Both the position numbers and the translations under genes were made by a program. From contig NZ_BBJN01000038.1 in NCBI RefSeq assembly GCF_000739555.1, positions 1-33,015 of the forward strand: DNA of 33,015 nucleotides, given 5' to 3'. The DNA comes from Halolamina rubra (GTDB lineage Archaea > Halobacteriota > Halobacteria > Halobacteriales > Haloferacaceae). How positions within the stretch are numbered: the stretch's first letter is position 1; each line of letters starts with the position of its first letter. Of this stretch, positions 6,004 to 14,243 are shown piece by piece. Below the pieces are notes generated by a model. That model was not told the DNA's origin. It searched no databases and saw only the letters and a program-made list of their open reading frames with translations.

Positions 6004-7059
6004 GTGCACATCGCGTTCGTCTCCATGGAGACCGCCCACCACGTCGACCGACGGGGGCTGGAGCGAGCGCAGCGGACCGCCCGCACGCTGGCCGACCGCG
6101 GCCACGACGTGACGTTTCTCTGTTCGCAGTGGTGGGGCGGCGACGCCGTCCCGACGTTCGAACACGAGGGGATCGAGTACCGCCGGGTGACCGCCGAGCC
6201 CGCGGCCGGAGCGTTCGCCGCGAAGCTCCCTGCCGCGCTGTGGCGCGCCGGCGCCGACGTGATCCACGCGGTCCACGGGCCCCCGCGACACGTCGCCGTC
6301 GCCGAGAAAGTCGGGACGCTGCTCCGGACGCCCGTGCTCGTCGACTGGTTCGGCGACGGCCCCACCGACCCGGGGAGCGAACCCCGGGCCGCGTCGGGCG
6401 CGGACCTGGTGACGACCCCCTCGGAACTGGTCCGCACGCGCGTCCGCGAACACGGCGCCGACGACGGGGCGGTCCGGATCGTCCCCGAGAGCATCGACGT
6501 GGAGCTGATCCGGGAGGCGCCGACGGACGACCGGTTCGACGTGGTGTACGCCCGCCGGCTGGACGAAAACGCGAACGTCAGTACGCTGCTGCTCGCGCTC
6601 GCCGAGCGACGGCGACAGGACTGGTCGGCGGCGATCGTCGGCGACGGCCCCGAGCGCGAGGCGATCGAGGCCGCCGCGCGCGACCTCCGGATCGACGACC
6701 GGATCACGTTCACCGGCTCGCTCGCCGAGCGCGAGCGCGTGAGCATCTACAAAGGCGCCCACGTGTTCGCCCAGACCGCCTCCGCGGAGGTGTTCGCGAC
6801 CGAGCTCCTCCGGGCGCTAGCGTGTGGCTGTCTCGGCGTCGTCGAGTACCAGGCCGACTCCAGCGCCCACGAGCTGGTCGAGGGCGTCGACCGCGGGCGG
6901 CGGGTGACGAGCCCGGAGGAGCTGGCCGACGTGATCAGCGAGGCCGGGGCCGTCCCGCGTCGCGAGTACGACGACTCCTTCGAGCAGTTCGACCACGACG
7001 CCGTGCTGGGCACGTACCTGAACTGCTACGAGAGCCTCAGGGGCGGCGGCCTGCTGTAG
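6004..7059 (+). CDS. GT4-like glycosyltransferase (GT-B fold)
   Basis: This is a 351-residue cytoplasmic or membrane-associated glycosyltransferase. It begins VHIAFVSMETAHHVDRRGLERAQRTARTLADRGHDVTFLC, the N-terminal Rossmann half of a GT-B enzyme. The C-terminal half has AAIVGDGPEREAIEAAARDL, then RITFTGSLAERERVSIYKGAHVF and EVFATELLRALACGC, the nucleotide-sugar-binding blocks of glycosyltransferase group 1. It would transfer a sugar from a nucleotide donor to a lipid, glycan or protein; neither donor nor acceptor can be named. The start is the GTG at 6004. The gene stands alone, convergent with the halocyanin gene, the stops being one base apart. No other surface-glycan genes are near. Confidence 0.85.
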   Translation: MHIAFVSMETAHHVDRRGLERAQRTARTLADRGHDVTFLCSQWWGGDAVPTFEHEGIEYRRVTAEPAAGAFAAKLPAALWRAGADVIHAVHGPPRHVAVAEKVGTLLRTPVLVDWFGDGPTDPGSEPRAASGADLVTTPSELVRTRVREHGADDGAVRIVPESIDVELIREAPTDDRFDVVYARRLDENANVSTLLLALAERRRQDWSAAIVGDGPEREAIEAAARDLRIDDRITFTGSLAERERVSIYKGAHVFAQTASAEVFATELLRALACGCLGVVEYQADSSAHELVEGVDRGRRVTSPEELADVISEAGAVPRREYDDSFEQFDHDAVLGTYLNCYESLRGGGLL

Positions 7060-7060
7060 C

Positions 7061-7765
7061 CTACTCGGCGTCGTGGCCGGGGCTGTCGCCGCCGTACTTC
7101 AGGAAGAAGAACGCGATCAGCAGCGTCGCCACCATCGCGAAGGCGGCGCCGACCCCCAGCGTCTTCGCGCTGTCGGGCACCGCGGGGCCGCCGCCGCCGG
7201 CGGCCTCGGTCGGTTCGAGCTCCTCGACGACCTCGACGGTGCCCACCATCCCCACGCCCTCGTGGGGGATACAGAAGTACTCGTGCGTGCCGACCGTCTC
7301 GAACGTGTGCTCGTAGCTCTCGCCGCCGGGGACGTCACCCTGGTCGGGGTAGTTGTCCCGCGCGGCCTGCTCGTTGTCGAAGCCGCCCGACGCCCAGAAC
7401 TCGGCGCCGTCCGGGATATCCTCCTCGTAGGCGGTGACGCTGTGGCCGACCGAGCCGACGTTCTCCCAGACGATCGTGTCGCCGACCGCGACCGTGATCG
7501 AGTCGGGGTCGAAGATCAGGTCGTCGGTCATGTCGACGGTGTGGGTCGTGCCGCCACCGCCACCGCCGCCGCCACCGGTGCTGGTTCCGGTCGCGGTCTC
7601 GTTGCCCGTCGCCGTCCCGGTGGCCGTGCCGTTGGACGTGCCGGTCGGGGTCGCCGTTTCGGTCCCCTCCTGTGCCGCCGCGGTCCCGGCTGCCGCCGCC
7701 GTCGCGGCGCCGACGGTTCCTGCCCGGAGGAACGAGCGGCGAGAAAGGGCGTCGTCGTTATCCAT
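7061..7765 (-). CDS. Halocyanin-like type 1 copper protein with Tat signal and C-terminal anchor
   Basis: This 234-residue blue copper electron carrier is exported by the Tat pathway (RRSFLRAG at residues 9-16, then an Ala-rich h-region ending AAAQ). A low-complexity Thr/Gly/Asn linker with a run of nine glycines follows. The plastocyanin domain comes next: IFDPDSITVAVGDTIVWEN, the first copper His in VGHSV, then Cys, His and Met in FCIPHEGVGM. After an acidic, Gly-rich spacer the C-terminus has one hydrophobic helix (LGVGAAFAMVATLLIAFFFL). It would therefore be tethered on the outer face of the membrane and pass electrons to respiratory complexes. Most family members are anchored at the N-terminus by a lipid, so the C-terminal helix is worth noting. 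Confidence 0.9.
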   Translation of the reverse strand: MDNDDALSRRSFLRAGTVGAATAAAAGTAAAQEGTETATPTGTSNGTATGTATGNETATGTSTGGGGGGGGGTTHTVDMTDDLIFDPDSITVAVGDTIVWENVGSVGHSVTAYEEDIPDGAEFWASGGFDNEQAARDNYPDQGDVPGGESYEHTFETVGTHEYFCIPHEGVGMVGTVEVVEELEPTEAAGGGGPAVPDSAKTLGVGAAFAMVATLLIAFFFLKYGGDSPGHDAE

Positions 7766-7821
7766 ACACCCGGGTTGTAGACGCCCGATAGTGAATACTT
7801 TGGTTCGGTCCCGACCCCGAG

Positions 7822-8460
7822 CTACCCGAAGTTCTCGACTTTCGCGCCGTCGGGGTCGCCGCCCGCGGCCTCGATAGCCGCGGTCGCCGCGTCGACGAAC
7901 TCGGCGAATCCGTAGACGAACACGCCCTCGCCCTCGGAGTTCGTCAGCGCGTCGGCGACCGCGGCGTCGAACTCGTCGCCGTCCGCGAGCGTAATCACGT
8001 CGGCGCCGGCGTCGACGAGCGCGTCGAGTCGCGCCGTGTGAGCCGGTTCGTCGTCGTACTGGTAGACGACGGCGGCCTCGGCGTCGTTGGCGACCGCGGC
8101 CTCGGCGATCGCGACGGCGGCGCCGACGCCCGGCCCGCCCGCGAGCACGACCGCGCGCGCCTCGCCGTCGTAGTATTCGTCGCCGTACGGGCCGGCGACG
8201 GCGATCTCGTCGCCTGGGGAGAGGTCGTCGAGGTAGTCGCTGAACGGGCCGCCCTCGTCGGCGACCTCGACGGTGATCTCGAACGTGTCCTCGGTGTCCG
8301 GCGAGGAGAGCGTGTAGAACCGGGCGTAGCTCTCGCCGGAGCGCTCGGCGGAGAGGCGAACGAACTGGCCGGCGAGCCCCTCGAACCCCTCGGGCGTCTC
8401 GAACGTCAGCGTGAACGTGTCGGGGCCGACCGGCTCGCGGTCGACGACGGTGGCGTCCAT
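7822..8460 (-). CDS. FAD-dependent oxidoreductase, ferredoxin-NAD(P) reductase-like
   Basis: This 212-residue protein has the two-domain FNR layout. The N-terminal FAD barrel carries RFYTLSSPD (the RxYS/T flavin motif) and GGPFSDYLDDL. The C-terminal nucleotide-binding half carries VLAGGPGVGAAVAIAEAAV and ends with VYGFAEFVDAA. It has no iron-sulphur domain. It likely transfers hydride electrons between NAD(P)H and a carrier such as ferredoxin. The gene is divergent from porAB with a 159-bp gap, so a functional link to the ferredoxin pool is plausible but inferred. The start is the ATG at 8460 (MDATVVDREPVG). The longer open frame upstream on this strand overlaps porA antisense and is not real. 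Confidence 0.85.
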   Translation of the reverse strand: MDATVVDREPVGPDTFTLTFETPEGFEGLAGQFVRLSAERSGESYARFYTLSSPDTEDTFEITVEVADEGGPFSDYLDDLSPGDEIAVAGPYGDEYYDGEARAVVLAGGPGVGAAVAIAEAAVANDAEAAVVYQYDDEPAHTARLDALVDAGADVITLADGDEFDAAVADALTNSEGEGVFVYGFAEFVDAATAAIEAAGGDPDGAKVENFG

Positions 8461-8586
8461 GTCGCGAGGTTCCGTCTCGGCGGGGAAAGCCGCTTCCCTT
8501 CGGCCGAGGCGGTTTCGACACGAACGGTCAGCTTTTGCCGGTTGTACACGGTCGTAACTGACCGATTGACCCGGCGCTTCAGAAGG

Positions 8587-8592
8587 CTTTTG
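8587..8592 (+). promoter_or_regulatory. TATA-like box of porAB
   Basis: CTTTTG, in GGCTTTTGCG, lies 28-33 nt before the porA ATG at 8620. It is the most AT-rich spot near the start and would give a leaderless or near-leaderless transcript. Confidence 0.35.
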
Positions 8593-8619
8593 CGGGCGCC
8601 GGGGGTAGTTCGTGCCAGC

Positions 8620-10371
8620 ATGCCTGCGGACTTCAACTGGGCCATCGGCGGCGAAGCCGGCGATGGCATCGACTCGACCGGGAAGATCTTCGCGCGAGCA
8701 CTCTCCCGGGCCGGTCGACACGTGTTCACCTCGAAGGATTTCGCCTCCCGTATCCGCGGCGGGTATACGGCGTACAAAGTTCGGACCTCCGTCGACCAGG
8801 TCGAGAGCACCGTCGACCGACTGGACGTACTGATCGCGCTGACCCAGCGCACCGTCGACGAGAACATCGACGAGCTCCACGAGGGGTCGGTGATCGTCTA
8901 CGACGGCGAGCGCACGTCGATGCAGGACCTCGAGATCCCCGACGGGATGGTCGGGATGGACGTGCCCCTCAAGTCGCTGGCCGAGGAGGCCGGCGGCGCC
9001 ATCATGCGCAACATCGTCGCCCTCGGCGCGGCGTGTGAGGTCACCGACTTCCCGATCGAACATCTCGGCTCCTCGCTGGAGAAGCGCTTCAGCGACAAGG
9101 GGCAGTCGATCGTCGAGAACAACAAGACGGCCGCCGAGCTCGGCGCCGAGTACGTCGCGGAGAACTACGCGACCGAGAGCGACGAGTTCGAGTACGAGCT
9201 CGAGACCACCGACGAGGACTACGTCCTTATCAACGGCGACGAGGCGATCGGGATGGGCGCCATCGCGGCCGGCTGCCGGTTCTACTCGGGCTACCCCATC
9301 ACGCCGGCGACCGACGTGATGGAGTACCTGACCGGCCGCCTCGAACGCTACGGCGGCCACGTCGTGCAGGCCGAGGACGAGCTCTCGGCGATCAACATGG
9401 CGCTGGGCGCGGCCCGCGCTGGCGCACGATCCATGACCGCGACCTCCGGCCCCGGGATCGACCTGATGGCCGAGACGTTCGGGCTCGTCGCCCAGAGCGA
9501 GACGCCGCTGGTCATCTGTGACGTGATGCGCTCGGGCCCCTCGACGGGGATGCCGACCAAGCAGGAGCAGGGCGACCTCAACATGGCCCTGTTCGGCGGC
9601 CACGGCGAGATCCCGCGGTTCGTGCTGGCGCCGACGACGATCTCGGAGGCGTTCTGGAAGACCGTCGAGGCGTTCAACCTCGCCGAGAAGTACCAGACGC
9701 CCGTCTACCTGATCGCCGACCTCGAGATGGCGGTCACCGAGCAGACGTTCCCCCCGGAGGCGTTCGACATGGACGCGGTCGAGATCGACCGCGGGAAGAT
9801 CGTCGACGAGGACGAGATCGACGAGTGGCTCGACGACGAGGGGCGCTTCCGCGCCCACGCCGCCACCGAGGACGGCATCAGCCCGCGCGCGCTGCCGGGC
9901 ACGACCGACGGCGCCCACATGTCCACCGGGCTCGAGCACAACGAGCTCGGCCGACGGACCGAGGACACGGAGATCCGCGTCGAGCAGGTCCAGAAGCGCC
10001 AGCGGAAAGTCGAGACCGCGAAGGAGCGCGAGGACTGGAGTCCGCGCGAGTTCGGCAACGCCGACGCGGACAACCTCGTCGTCTCGTGGGGGTCCAACGA
10101 GGGGACCATCGTCGAGGCGATGGACCTGATGGACGACGACGCCCCCGAGTTCCGGTTCCTCTCGGTGCCATACCTGTTCCCGCGGCCGGACCTCACCGAC
10201 GCGGTCGAGGACGCCGAGCAGGTCGTCGTCGTCGAGTGTAACGCGACCGGGCAGTTCGCGGACGTGCTGGAGCACGACACGCTCGAGCGCGTGGATCGGG
10301 TGAACAAGTACAACGGCGTCGGGTTCAAAGCGGACGAGCTCGCCGAAGAGATCACGGAGGTGCTCCAATGA
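8620..10371 (+). CDS. porA: 2-oxoacid:ferredoxin oxidoreductase alpha subunit (probably pyruvate type)
   Basis: This 583-residue subunit oxidatively decarboxylates a 2-oxoacid to acyl-CoA and reduces ferredoxin, with PorB as partner. It is the fused gamma-alpha form typical of haloarchaea. Residues 1 to about 190 are the gamma domain (IGGEAGDGIDSTGKIFARALSRAG, then SRIRGGYTAYKVR). From about 205 the alpha domain begins (INGDEAIGMGAIAAGCRFYSGYPITPATDVMEYL), with TATSGPGIDLMAE further on. The sequence resembles what I recall as haloarchaeal PorA more than KorA, but the substrate, pyruvate or 2-oxoglutarate, cannot be proved here. It overlaps porB by four bases (ATGA), so translation is coupled. 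Confidence 0.9.
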   Translation: MPADFNWAIGGEAGDGIDSTGKIFARALSRAGRHVFTSKDFASRIRGGYTAYKVRTSVDQVESTVDRLDVLIALTQRTVDENIDELHEGSVIVYDGERTSMQDLEIPDGMVGMDVPLKSLAEEAGGAIMRNIVALGAACEVTDFPIEHLGSSLEKRFSDKGQSIVENNKTAAELGAEYVAENYATESDEFEYELETTDEDYVLINGDEAIGMGAIAAGCRFYSGYPITPATDVMEYLTGRLERYGGHVVQAEDELSAINMALGAARAGARSMTATSGPGIDLMAETFGLVAQSETPLVICDVMRSGPSTGMPTKQEQGDLNMALFGGHGEIPRFVLAPTTISEAFWKTVEAFNLAEKYQTPVYLIADLEMAVTEQTFPPEAFDMDAVEIDRGKIVDEDEIDEWLDDEGRFRAHAATEDGISPRALPGTTDGAHMSTGLEHNELGRRTEDTEIRVEQVQKRQRKVETAKEREDWSPREFGNADADNLVVSWGSNEGTIVEAMDLMDDDAPEFRFLSVPYLFPRPDLTDAVEDAEQVVVVECNATGQFADVLEHDTLERVDRVNKYNGVGFKADELAEEITEVLQ

Positions 10372-11231
10372 GCAGCGACGTTCGATTCATCGACTTCAAA
10401 TCTGACAAGCAGCCCACCTGGTGTCCCGGCTGCGGCGACTTCGGGACGATGAACGGCATGATGAAGGCGCTGGCGAACACGGGGAACGACCCCGACAACA
10501 CGTTCGTCGTCGCCGGCATCGGCTGTTCGGGCAAGATCGGCACGTACATGCACAGCTACGCGCTCCACGGCGTCCACGGCCGCGCGCTCCCCGTGGGCAC
10601 GGGCGTGAAGATGGCCAACCCCGACCTCGAAGTGATGGTCGCGGGCGGCGACGGCGACGGCTACTCGATCGGTTCGGGCCACTTCATCCACGCGGTGCGC
10701 CGGAACGTCGACATGAGCTACGTCGTGATGGACAACCGCATCTACGGGCTCACCAAGGGCCAGGCGTCGCCGACCTCGCGCGAGGACTTCGAGACGTCGA
10801 CGACGCCCGAGGGGCCGAAGCAGCCGCCGGTCAACCCCCTCGCGCTCGCGCTCTCGGCGGGCGGGACGTTCATCGCCCAGTCGTTCGCCTCCGACGCCCA
10901 GCGCCACGCGGAGCTGGTCCAGGCGGCCATCGAGCACGACGGGTTCGGCTTCGTCAACGTGTTCTCGCCGTGTGTCACGTTCAACGACACGGACACGTAC
11001 GACTACTTCCGCGACAACCTCACGGATCTCGCGGAGACCGACCACGACGCCTCGGACTTCGACGAGGCGAAGGACCGCATCATGGACGGCAGCAGCGAGT
11101 ACCAGGGGATCCTCTACCAGAACGAGGACTCCGTCCCCTACCACGAGGCCCACGGCGTCACCGAGGACATGACCGAGATCCCCGACGGCGCCCCGGAGGA
11201 CGCGACGGACCTCGTCCGCGAGTTCTACTGA
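10368..11231 (+). CDS. porB: 2-oxoacid:ferredoxin oxidoreductase beta subunit (probably pyruvate type)
   Basis: This 287-residue thiamine-diphosphate-binding subunit pairs with PorA. Visible motifs are PTWCPGCGDFG near the N-terminus, GIGCSGKIGTYMHSY, the ThDP/Mg site GGDGDGYSIGSGHF followed by MDNRIYGLTKGQASPTS, and a conserved cysteine in FSPCVTFND. Cysteines in these places ligate the iron-sulphur cluster of the family. The start ATG overlaps the porA stop. The stop at 11231 is followed by a pyrimidine-rich stretch that may end the transcript. Confidence 0.92.
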   Translation: MSSDVRFIDFKSDKQPTWCPGCGDFGTMNGMMKALANTGNDPDNTFVVAGIGCSGKIGTYMHSYALHGVHGRALPVGTGVKMANPDLEVMVAGGDGDGYSIGSGHFIHAVRRNVDMSYVVMDNRIYGLTKGQASPTSREDFETSTTPEGPKQPPVNPLALALSAGGTFIAQSFASDAQRHAELVQAAIEHDGFGFVNVFSPCVTFNDTDTYDYFRDNLTDLAETDHDASDFDEAKDRIMDGSSEYQGILYQNEDSVPYHEAHGVTEDMTEIPDGAPEDATDLVREFY

Positions 11232-11238
11232 GCCGGCC

Positions 11239-11284
11239 GTCCCGTTTCCACGCTTTCTACGTTCTTTCAGGTTTCAGTAGTTTT
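11239..11284 (+). terminator. Possible T-rich terminator after porB
   Basis: From 11239 the plus strand has several short T clusters (GTTTCC, CTTTCT, GTTCTTTC, GGTTTC, GTTTTAA) within 46 bases of an otherwise GC-rich genome. Archaeal termination favours U-rich RNA without a hairpin, so this could be the porAB terminator. The last cluster also serves as the probable TATA box of the next gene. Confidence 0.3.
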
Positions 11285-11286
11285 AA
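11281..11286 (+). promoter_or_regulatory. TATA-like box of the subtilisin gene
   Basis: TTTTAA lies 51-56 nt before the ATG at 11337, which would leave a leader of roughly 25 nt. Confidence 0.4.
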
Positions 11287-11336
11287 CTGTCTTCTGGGGC
11301 GGAACTCGACCACTCACTCCGTGTGAGTATCTCACA

Positions 11337-12698
11337 ATGACTGACGACACGACAGACCCATCACTCGGTCGGCGACAGTTCGCGAAACTGAGCGGCGCGG
11401 CGCTGGGGCTCTCGGGGTTCGGCGGCGTCGTCGCCGCGGCGTCCACGGAGCGGTTCATCGTGAAGCGCCGCGGCGAGCGCTCCATCGACGCCGAGGTGCT
11501 CCACGACCTCCCGGAGATCGGTTATGCGGTCGTGCGAGGCAGCGAGGCGGAACTGGAGGATGACGGCGCAGTGCAGTCGTTCGCGCCCGACGTGGAGCTG
11601 GAGTTCGTCGATCCGGTCGACAGCCAGGAGCGGGAAGACGACGCTGCCGACGACGAGTACTACCCCTACCAGTGGGACAAGCAGGACCTCGACGTGCCGA
11701 CGGCCCACGAGACGACGAAGGGCGAAGGGACCCGAATCGGGATCATCGACAGCGGCGTCGACGCCGGTCATCCGGACCTGACGGTCGACATAGAGCGCTC
11801 GCGGGACTTCACCGGCGATGGGCTCGGCGCCGGCGTCCCCGGCGGCGGCTACCACGGCAGCCACGTCGCCGGCATCGCGGGGGCGGACACGGCGGGCGAG
11901 GCCGGCGTCGCGGGCACCGCGCCCGGCGCCGACCTCGTCGACTTCCGCGTGTTCTCCGACTTCGGCGGGGTCAACGGCGCGTTCTCCGCCGTCGTCGCGG
12001 CGGTCGTCCAGGCGGTTCGGACGGACTGCGACGTGGCGAACCTCTCGCTGGGTGGCTACCCCATCCCGCGGGAGGGGCTCGGGAGCTTCTACGGCGGCGT
12101 CCTGAACAAGACCATGAACTACGCGAAGAAGCAGGGGACGCTGGTGGTCGCCGCAGCCGGCAACGACGGCGCCGACCTGCAGCACGACGGCGGCGTGATC
12201 AGCCTCCCGAACGAGTCCGCGGGGGTGCTCTCCGTCGCCGCGACCGGGCCGGTCGGGTTCGCCCCCGGCGTGGATCCGGCGGCGCCGGCAGACACGCCGG
12301 CCGCGTACACGAACTACGGTACGAACGCGGTCGACCTGGCCGCGCCGGGCGGGAACTACGGCGAGGGGTCGTCGACCTTTGACTACGTTTTGAGCCCGGG
12401 CTCGTTCTTCGTCAACGAGGAAGGGGAGTTCCTGCCCGTCGACGATGACGACGACGGCGAGATCGAGCCCGCGGAGCCGTCGGACATCGCGGGGGTCTAT
12501 CGCGCGTACTTCTGGTCGGCCGGCACCTCCATGGCCGCACCGCAGGTCGCCGGCGCCGCGGCGCTGGTCAAGAGCGCGAACCCCGACTACAACGCGAACC
12601 AGGTCCGTTCCGCACTGGAGAACGCCGCCGACGTGCCCGAGGAGTACGGGAAGGCGTACTACGGCAGCGGCTACCTGAACGTCGTCGACGCGCTCTGA
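11337..12698 (+). CDS. Tat-exported S8 subtilisin-like serine protease
   Basis: This is a 453-residue secreted protease. Residues 12-35 are a twin-arginine signal (GRRQFAKLSGAALGLSGFGG). Residues about 37-95 look like an I9-type inhibitory propeptide (ERFIVKRR, YAVVRGSEAELEDD). The catalytic domain has Asp138 (IGIIDSGVDAGH), His173 (YHGSHVAGIAG), Asn276 (AAAGNDGAD) and Ser398 (SAGTSMAAPQVAGAAALVKS). An acidic, Asp-rich loop at residues 369-382 (DDDDDGEIEPAEPSD) precedes the Ser motif and may bind calcium; that is inference. The protein ends just after the catalytic domain, so it lacks the C-terminal extension of classical halolysins. It probably degrades extracellular protein. The gene stands alone. 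Confidence 0.93.
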   Translation: MTDDTTDPSLGRRQFAKLSGAALGLSGFGGVVAAASTERFIVKRRGERSIDAEVLHDLPEIGYAVVRGSEAELEDDGAVQSFAPDVELEFVDPVDSQEREDDAADDEYYPYQWDKQDLDVPTAHETTKGEGTRIGIIDSGVDAGHPDLTVDIERSRDFTGDGLGAGVPGGGYHGSHVAGIAGADTAGEAGVAGTAPGADLVDFRVFSDFGGVNGAFSAVVAAVVQAVRTDCDVANLSLGGYPIPREGLGSFYGGVLNKTMNYAKKQGTLVVAAAGNDGADLQHDGGVISLPNESAGVLSVAATGPVGFAPGVDPAAPADTPAAYTNYGTNAVDLAAPGGNYGEGSSTFDYVLSPGSFFVNEEGEFLPVDDDDDGEIEPAEPSDIAGVYRAYFWSAGTSMAAPQVAGAAALVKSANPDYNANQVRSALENAADVPEEYGKAYYGSGYLNVVDAL

Positions 12699-12812
12699 GC
12701 GCGTGAGCGTAATCCGACCCCGGCGAGCCGACGGAAACCGACCGACTGCGCCCTTGGCTCGGCCACTCCGGAGTTAGCAACACTCATTACGCACACGCCG
12801 CTTCGTCTGTTC

Positions 12813-14044
12813 ATGTCCGAGCGTTTTGACGTGGTCATCGCGGGGGCGGGCCCGGCGGGCGCACAGTGCGCTCGCGACCTCGCCCAGCGAGGCTACGAGG
12901 TCGTCCTCCTGGAACTGGAGTCGGAGGACGAGTTCCCGCGTCAGAGCAACAAGTCGACCGCCGGCACGTTCCCGTCGATGATGGCGTCCTTCGGCGTCCC
13001 TGACGACGTGGTGATGAACTACACCGACGACGTCGTGCTCGAGTCACCGAGCCACCACTACGTCCAGAACCAGCCCGGGGCCGTGCTGGAGTTCGCCGAG
13101 TTCAAACAGTGGCTCGTCGCCGACGCCCGCGAGAAGGGCGCCGAGGTGTGGTTCGACGCCCGCGTCTCCCGGCCGATCACCGAGGACGGCAAGCCGGTCG
13201 GCGTCCGCTACAACGGCGACGAGGAGGTGTACGGCGACATCATCGTCGACGCCACCGGCCCCGCGGCGCCGCTGGCGAAGGATCTCGGCGTCAGCGACCT
13301 CGAACGCGAGAAGCAGGCCATCGGCGTCGAGTACGAGATGGCGGGGATCGATATCGACCACCCCGACTACGCCGACCTGACGGACTCGATGATGCTGCGG
13401 CTGGATCACGACCTCGCGCCCGGCGGCTACTCGTGGATCTTCCACACCGGCGGCGACGAGGCGAAAGTCGGGCTCTGCTACATCCAGAACGACAGCCACC
13501 GCCGTCACGGGAAGGAGGGGATGAGCATCGACGACTACCTCCAGTACTGGCTCGACACCGACCCGCGCTTCGAGGACGCCGAGCGGCTGGAGGGGAAAGT
13601 CCACCGCGGCTCGGCGCACATCCAGACGCCGGGCGACCTGACCACTGACAGCTTCATGGCGATCGGCGACACCGTCCCCACCATCGACCCGCTCTGGGGC
13701 GAGGGGATCCACAAGGGGATGCAGTCCGGCCGCGTGGCGGCGACGACGGCCGACCGCTGTCTCACACCCGAGGAGCCGGACACCTCGCGTCGGCGATGGC
13801 GGTGTACAACAAGCTCTGGCACAGCGAGGTCGCCCCGCGGATGCGCGAGCGCCTGCTGATGACGGAGCTGCTGTACCTCGCGCCCAACTCCCGCTACGAC
13901 AAGCTGATGGCCGACCTCAACGACACCGAGGAGGAGACGCTGGCGAAGGTCAACGCCGGCAACCTCGGCGCGATGCGGAAGCTCCTGCGGCTGAGCGACG
14001 TGCCGCTGCTCGCGAAGTTCGCCCGCGAGCGCCTGTCGGAGTAA
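12813..14044 (+). pseudogene. Geranylgeranyl reductase family flavoprotein, frameshifted
   Basis: The first frame (12813-13859) begins with the FAD-binding MSERFDVVIAGAGPAGAQCARDLAQ and runs through the family block GDTVPTIDPLWGEGIHKGMQSGRVAA. It turns into Arg/Ser-rich nonsense after CLTPEEPDTS. The expected sequence resumes in another frame with MAVYNKLWHSEVAPRMRERLLMTELLYLAP (13796-14044, ending ARERLSE). Restoring one base near 13784-13787, for example CC for C in ACCTCGCG, joins them into a protein of about 410 residues, the usual family length. Enzymes of this family saturate isoprenoid chains of archaeal membrane lipids or quinones. The gene is either truly broken or carries a sequencing error. 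Confidence 0.85.
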
Positions 14045-14046
14045 CC

Positions 14047-14108
14047 CGATCACGGCGCGCGACCTGCAGCGACCGATGGGTCGCTGCAGGAGCCCCTTGC
14101 CGTGATCG
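14047..14108. repeat. Nested inverted repeat (two-tier hairpin)
   Basis: An outer 10-bp perfect pair CGATCACGGC (14047-14056) and GCCGTGATCG (14099-14108) encloses an inner 12-bp perfect pair CCTGCAGCGACC (14063-14074) and GGTCGCTGCAGG (14079-14090) with a four-base loop, GATG. It starts two bases after the TAA of the geranylgeranyl reductase gene. It could be an mRNA 3'-end structure, a protein-binding palindrome or a small element. It is not followed by a T run. Confidence 0.8.
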
Positions 14109-14243
14109 TGTGACCCCAAATACGGCCCGGGCGTCTCGCGCGAACGCGGGAACCGGATCGAGCGACGATGTCTGACGGGCGTCATTTGTTAGGCGTTCGC
14201 CGCACCGCAACTTTCACTTCGGCGGGACTGCTCTACTCGCTCA

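Noticed and set aside
8461-10368. Extension of the FAD oxidoreductase frame antisense to porA
   Set aside because: The family homology starts at the ATG at 8460; the extension is the antisense shadow of porA.
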